A DNA stretch of 9,038 bases from Rhodospirillaceae bacterium (lineage in GTDB: Bacteria; Pseudomonadota; Alphaproteobacteria; SP197). The stretch is taken from the NCBI GenBank assembly GCA_018700655.1, contig JABIUG010000327.1, forward strand, positions 1-9,038. Direction: 5' to 3'. Below are positions 5,628-9,038 of the stretch, one piece after another. How positions within the stretch are numbered: position 1 is the stretch's first letter; the number at the start of each line of letters is the position of its first letter. Below the pieces are notes generated by a model, which did not search any database, was not told the origin of the DNA, and saw nothing but the letters and a program-made list of their open reading frames with translations. The position numbers and the translations under genes were made by a program.

Positions 5628-7583
5628 CTAGATTGCCGCGCCCACCTTCAGGCCCTCCAGCACTGCTTCCTCGGCACTGCGTGGCGACAGTGCATCTCCG
5701 ATCGCTTCGGCGTTGATGCCCGAAGCGGTGAGGGCAGCCAGCAGCGAATCCTGACTGCGGTGACCCAGGGCCAGCACGACGGTTTCGGTCTCTTCTGCAA
5801 GGATCGCCTCGCCCGTCGTCGTCTGCTCAAAATAGGCCGTGTCGTTGTCGACACCGGCCAACCGCGCATAGGGCGTGATGGCGACGCCCATGCGCATCAG
5901 GTCGCCCACGATCATGTCGCGGACATAGGGCTGAAGGTTGATTCCTGCGGCATGGGAGCTTGTCATCAGGCGCACATGCCGTCCTTCCAGTGCCAGCATC
6001 TGGGCGATCCCGACACCAACCCAGTCGCCGCGCCAGTCGGCAACAACGACACTGCCGCCGCAGTTGACCTCGCGGGTCAGCACCTGCCAGGCGGTCACGA
6101 CATGGCCATCCTCGGCGCCTTCGATTTCCGGCAAGTGGGCCAGGGCGCCGGTCGCGACGATCACCATGTCTGCGCCTTCAGACCTTGCCAGTTCCACGGT
6201 GACCGGGGTTGAAAGGTGTACCTCGACGCCGGCCAGTTCCATCTCGCGCGCCAGATTGGTGACGATGCCGCCGAACTCCGCGCGCTTTGGCAACTGCTGG
6301 GCAAGCAATGCCTGCCCACCAAGCTGGCCCGATGCCTCGCACAGCGTCACATGGTGTCCACGCTCGGCAGCCACGGCGGCGGCCTTCATGCCGGCGGGAC
6401 CACCGCCTGCCACAAGTACGCGGCGCGGCTGTTCGGTTCGACCGCGTGTGCCATAGGCAAGTTCCCGCCCGGTCTCGGGATGCTGGATGCAGGAGATCGG
6501 CGTGCCCAGGGCGACATGACCGATGCAGGCCTGATTGCAGGCAATGCAGGCACGGATATCGTCGATACGTCCTTCGCGCGCCTTGTTGGCCATCTCCGGG
6601 TCGGCAATCTGGGCGCGGGTCATGCCGATCATGTCGGCCTCGCCGGCGACCAGGGCGGTCTCGGCAAGCTGGGGCTGGTTAAAGCGGCCTGCCAGCAGAA
6701 TTGGTGTCCTGACGCTTTGTTTCACGATTGCGCCGGCTTCGCGCATGTAGCCAGCCTCGATCATCATCGGTGGTGCAATATGGGGCGATGAGCCACTGGT
6801 CGCTGACGAGCCATAGGCGATGTTCATGTAATCGACGAGGCTCTCGGCCTCGAGTGCCGCCAGGGCGGCGAGCGCTTCGTCGGGTTTGACGCCGAGGTGA
6901 TCCTTTTCGTCGAGCGAAATCCTGAGCCCGACGATGGCGCTGGCAGGCAGGCGCTGGCGTAGCAGGCGGGCGACATCGAGCAGGAAACGCTGGCGGTTTT
7001 CACGGCTGCCGCCCCAGCAGTCGGTGCGCTGGTTGACCAGCGGTGAAAGGAACTGCGCGGGAAGGTAACCGTGGCTTGCGACGATCTCGACGCCGTCGTA
7101 ACCCGCTTCGATCATGCGCTCGGCCGTGATGGCGTAGCCTTTGATGATCTCCTCGATCAGTTCAGGGGTGAGCTGCCTTGTCGTTGCAAAGTATCGCTCG
7201 TGGTTGAGCGGTGATGGCGCCCAGGCGATCGTGCGCGTGCCATAGGAATCGGTGCCCAGGACTTCCGCGCCGGGATGGAAAAGCTGACCAAACACCTTGG
7301 TGCCGTGGCGATGCACCGCTTCGGTAATCTTCTTCATCCCCGGCAGGGCTTCGTCGCGATAGGCAGCGATCATGGCCTCGTTGAAAAAGGCCGTTTCGTG
7401 GACGGTCATCGCTTCGGTGATGATCAATCCCGCCCCGCCCTTCGCACGCGCTTCGTGATAGGCGACGAGTCCGTCGTTGGGCAGGCCACCGGTGACGATC
7501 AGCGTTTGGTGGCCGGTCGAGAAGATGCGGTTGCGGAAGGTGTGGCCCTTGATCTCGAACGGGCTGAAGAGGGTCGGGAACAT
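5628..7583 (-). CDS. TMADH/Old Yellow Enzyme-type iron-sulfur flavoprotein, N-methylproline demethylase-like
   Basis: This 651-residue protein has the full architecture of trimethylamine dehydrogenase, 2,4-dienoyl-CoA reductase and N-methylproline demethylase (StcD-like) proteins. Residues 1-340 form the FMN barrel, with 'FGQLFHPGAEV' (98-108), 'EIVASHGYLPAQFLSPLVNQRTD' positions 166-188 and 'GGSRENRQRF' (191-200). C346, C349, C353 and C365 (CxxCx3Cx11C) bind a 4Fe-4S cluster. 'VLVAGGGPAGMKAA' (389-402) is a GxGxxG dinucleotide site, a second nucleotide-binding region starts near 511 ('SVVVADWRGDWVG'), and the C-terminal 'AIGDALSPR' (627-635) is the familiar flavin-contacting motif. Electrons would pass from FMN through the cluster to the second flavin domain. 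The first codon is ATG 7583, with only a weak GCGGGG site upstream. It lies 71 bases after the lipocalin gene and probably shares a transcript with it and the Rieske gene. A Rieske neighbour and amine oxidases favour N-demethylation over enoyl reduction; dienoyl-CoA reductase remains the alternative. Confidence 0.85.
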   Translation of the reverse strand: MFPTLFSPFEIKGHTFRNRIFSTGHQTLIVTGGLPNDGLVAYHEARAKGGAGLIITEAMTVHETAFFNEAMIAAYRDEALPGMKKITEAVHRHGTKVFGQLFHPGAEVLGTDSYGTRTIAWAPSPLNHERYFATTRQLTPELIEEIIKGYAITAERMIEAGYDGVEIVASHGYLPAQFLSPLVNQRTDCWGGSRENRQRFLLDVARLLRQRLPASAIVGLRISLDEKDHLGVKPDEALAALAALEAESLVDYMNIAYGSSATSGSSPHIAPPMMIEAGYMREAGAIVKQSVRTPILLAGRFNQPQLAETALVAGEADMIGMTRAQIADPEMANKAREGRIDDIRACIACNQACIGHVALGTPISCIQHPETGRELAYGTRGRTEQPRRVLVAGGGPAGMKAAAVAAERGHHVTLCEASGQLGGQALLAQQLPKRAEFGGIVTNLAREMELAGVEVHLSTPVTVELARSEGADMVIVATGALAHLPEIEGAEDGHVVTAWQVLTREVNCGGSVVVADWRGDWVGVGIAQMLALEGRHVRLMTSSHAAGINLQPYVRDMIVGDLMRMGVAITPYARLAGVDNDTAYFEQTTTGEAILAEETETVVLALGHRSQDSLLAALTASGINAEAIGDALSPRSAEEAVLEGLKVGAAI

Positions 7584-7654
7584 GGTTATCGGTACCCCGC
7601 AGAAACGATTAAATCAGAACCAGCAACGGCTCGATGCGTGCAGCATGAAACACC

Positions 7655-8218
7655 TTACTGGGAAGACATACACTCAGTTTCTCCGTGTTCGACCATGATG
7701 AGGGTCTCGACCGGAAATCCCAGGCTCTTGGCCTGATCGATGAGCTGGTTTCTGATTTCCAGAGACAGGTCGGGCTCTCTGGCGAGAACCCAGAGATAGC
7801 CGGTGTCGGAACCCGAGATCAGGGCCCAGCCATAGGCTTCGTCCAACGCGATGACGTGGTATCCGCCTGCAAACGGCCAGAAGAAGGTCACAGACAGGCT
7901 CGCGATGATGGGGTCGCCCAGAAATTTCGCCACACCTTCAGCCTCGTCCCAAAGGCATGCCTGGGTGTCATAACCCCGGTTCAGCACGTCAACCGTTCCG
8001 GCATCGTTCAGGCTGTAGGTGGCGGTTACATTGCTCAGGCCACGCTCGAAGCTGTGGTCCAGCCGCATGATCTCGTACCAGGTGCCGGCATAACGCTCAA
8101 TTTCAAAGGGCGAGACGGGTGTGACGCCATCCGGGCGGCCGGTACATCCAGAGAGCATCAACCCTGTTGCCAAGAGGCAAACACCGATCACTTTCTCAAA
8201 GCCTGAGCATCTCAGCAT
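7655..8218 (-). CDS. blc: Bacterial lipocalin (Blc family), outer-membrane lipoprotein
   Basis: The 187-residue product starts at ATG 8218 after GAGGAC. Residues 8-24 form a lipoprotein signal peptide with basic residues, a hydrophobic core 'VIGVCLLATGLML' and lipobox L22-S-G-C25; Thr at +2 favours outer-membrane targeting. The lipocalin signature follows: 'YAGTWYEIMRLDHSFERGLSN' region at 43-63, close to E. coli Blc, then 'VTATYSL' (64-70), 'FFWPFAGGYHVIALDE' (112-127), 'YGWALISGSDTGYLWVLAREP' region at 129-149, and a C-terminal helix. Blc binds lysophospholipids and fatty acids and is thought to serve in membrane lipid repair or storage under stress. Here it lies 83 bases downstream of the Rieske gene and 71 upstream of the TMADH/OYE-type gene, all on one strand, so co-transcription is likely although no metabolic link is obvious. 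The last residues 'ETECMSSQ' add a second cysteine at 183 of unknown meaning. Confidence 0.92.
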   Translation of the reverse strand: MLRCSGFEKVIGVCLLATGLMLSGCTGRPDGVTPVSPFEIERYAGTWYEIMRLDHSFERGLSNVTATYSLNDAGTVDVLNRGYDTQACLWDEAEGVAKFLGDPIIASLSVTFFWPFAGGYHVIALDEAYGWALISGSDTGYLWVLAREPDLSLEIRNQLIDQAKSLGFPVETLIMVEHGETECMSSQ

Positions 8219-8301
8219 TGCTTCGTCCTCTAATTCTCTTAGGTGTGATCAGGCCAAGCGTGGATCGTGCGGATGCCAACCTCGACTCTTCCCGCATGGG
8301 T

Positions 8302-9038
8302 TCAACCTGCTGTCTTCTCGCTGCGCTCCAGATTGTCCAGAATCAGGTTGGTCATGGTGTAGTGCATGGCATCCCAGAACGGCGCATAGAATTGACTCTC
8401 GACCGCTGGCGAATGCCTTGCACGCTGGATCGATTCACAGATCCGGTTGTCTTCCACCCGCGCCTTGATGCCGGCGCGCGCGGACTGCTTGCGGTCGTCC
8501 AGCAGGGCAGGGTCGCTGGCGCCGTCCCGATCAAAGAAGGTGGCGACCCATTGGGTGCCGGTCTCGGGCCCTTCAGGCAGGAAAAACGCGATCCGTGCGG
8601 CATCGCCCAGCACCGTAGTGACCCAGTTGGGATAGACGTTCGAGATCGTGTTGACCCGGTTGGGCGAGCCGTCCTTGTTTCGAACCTTGGGCAGGCTGGT
8701 TTCACCATAAAGCGATGCGCCGATGGCGTTGTCGTAACACAGGCCCAGATAACCTGAGGGATCATTGATCTCCGTATAGGTTTTTTCGAGGCTCTCATCG
8801 ACGCGCGGGCTGTGGGGCGACTTGCGATACATCTCGTGCACAAACGCCTCGTGATAGACGTTGGGCGAATAGTTTTCGTAAACCGTCTTACAGTTGGACG
8901 CGATGGGAAGGGAATTCACCAGCGGCCGGTCGTTGTCGCCCAGGCCGATTTCCAGACGTTCCAGATCGACCAGCTCAAGGTGTTTCAGGACCGGGGCATA
9001 CTGCTCTTCGAACGGCACCGGCTTGCTGCCCAGATAGA
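8302..9038 (-). CDS. Rieske non-heme iron oxygenase alpha subunit, catalytic domain (5' end off the window)
   Basis: The reading frame is open to the right edge, so the true start and the N-terminal Rieske [2Fe-2S] domain lie outside. About 245 residues are visible, nearly the whole C-terminal catalytic domain, ending at TGA 8304-8302. 'SNCKTVYENYSPNVYHEAFVH' region (8895-8836) is the family's 'NWK..VENF.E.YH....H' motif; the two iron histidines are encoded at 8853-8851 and 8838-8836. The third ligand is the Asp of 'VEDNRICESIQRARHSP' (codon 8451-8449), matching the usual 'E.D...E..QRG..S'. The 2-His-1-carboxylate site is therefore complete; the usual Trp of NWK is Cys. Proteins of this group act on aromatic rings or demethylate quaternary amines such as stachydrine, glycine betaine and carnitine. 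The TMADH/OYE-type gene downstream favours betaine demethylation. No ferredoxin reductase is in the window. Confidence 0.87.
   Translation of the reverse strand, partial: YLGSKPVPFEEQYAPVLKHLELVDLERLEIGLGDNDRPLVNSLPIASNCKTVYENYSPNVYHEAFVHEMYRKSPHSPRVDESLEKTYTEINDPSGYLGLCYDNAIGASLYGETSLPKVRNKDGSPNRVNTISNVYPNWVTTVLGDAARIAFFLPEGPETGTQWVATFFDRDGASDPALLDDRKQSARAGIKARVEDNRICESIQRARHSPAVESQFYAPFWDAMHYTMTNLILDNLERSEKTAG

Noticed and set aside
5598..6791. Plus-strand frames (204, 172 and 191 codons) across the flavoprotein gene
   Set aside because: Antisense shadows of the 651-codon gene, whose cofactor motifs are unmistakable.
1..9038. Insertion sequences, CRISPR arrays, tRNA or rRNA genes
   Set aside because: No terminal inverted repeats with a transposase, no regularly spaced repeats and no cloverleaf-like or rRNA-like sequence was seen.

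Overview
The window is GC-rich, densely coded and strongly third-position G/C biased. Its gene families (enolase superfamily, sarcosine-oxidase-like flavoprotein, PhyH dioxygenase, GFA protein, creatinase-like M24 protein, TMADH/Old-Yellow-Enzyme flavoprotein, Rieske oxygenase) are typical accessory catabolic genes of an environmental, probably marine or soil, alphaproteobacterium. The taxon is inferred from style only. I see no rRNA, tRNA, CRISPR array or insertion sequence.

Layout, left to right. (1) The 5' end of an enolase-superfamily gene runs off the left edge on the minus strand (<1-157). (2) A 289-base divergent region follows, with a leader hairpin, then a plus-strand DAO-family amine oxidase (447-1610). 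Its stop codon overlaps that of (3) a convergent, divergent PanB-like protein (1607-2437, minus). (4) An 87-base divergent spacer leads to a plus-strand block: a 33-codon remnant of a GFA gene (2525-2626), overlapping by ATGA with a PhyH-type Fe(II)/2-oxoglutarate dioxygenase (2623-3510), then a second GFA gene (3573-4031) interrupted by one in-frame TGA. (5) A 285-base gap, perhaps with the fossil tail of an OYE-like gene, precedes a plus-strand M24/creatinase-like gene (4317-5561). (6) Convergent to it is a minus-strand block in transcription order: Rieske oxygenase alpha subunit (>9038-8302, N-terminus off the window), Blc-type lipocalin (8218-7655) and a 651-residue TMADH/OYE-type flavoprotein (7583-5628).

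How the genes may work together. A Rieske oxygenase, a TMADH/OYE-type flavoprotein, a sarcosine-oxidase-like flavoprotein and an enolase-superfamily protein recall known routes for stepwise N-demethylation and epimerisation of betaines (proline betaine, hydroxyproline betaine). Creatinase-like M24 proteins cleave small N-methylated or ectoine-like C-N bonds. Each demethylation releases formaldehyde, and a GFA protein fits that chemistry. The divergent PanB-like protein belongs to a family that normally handles a one-carbon hydroxymethyl group. I infer a catabolic island for an N-methylated zwitterion; the substrate cannot be read from sequence. The oddest points are the duplicated and damaged GFA genes on both sides of the dioxygenase, and two enzymes (PanB-like and M24) that keep their fold but lack most of the family's metal ligands.
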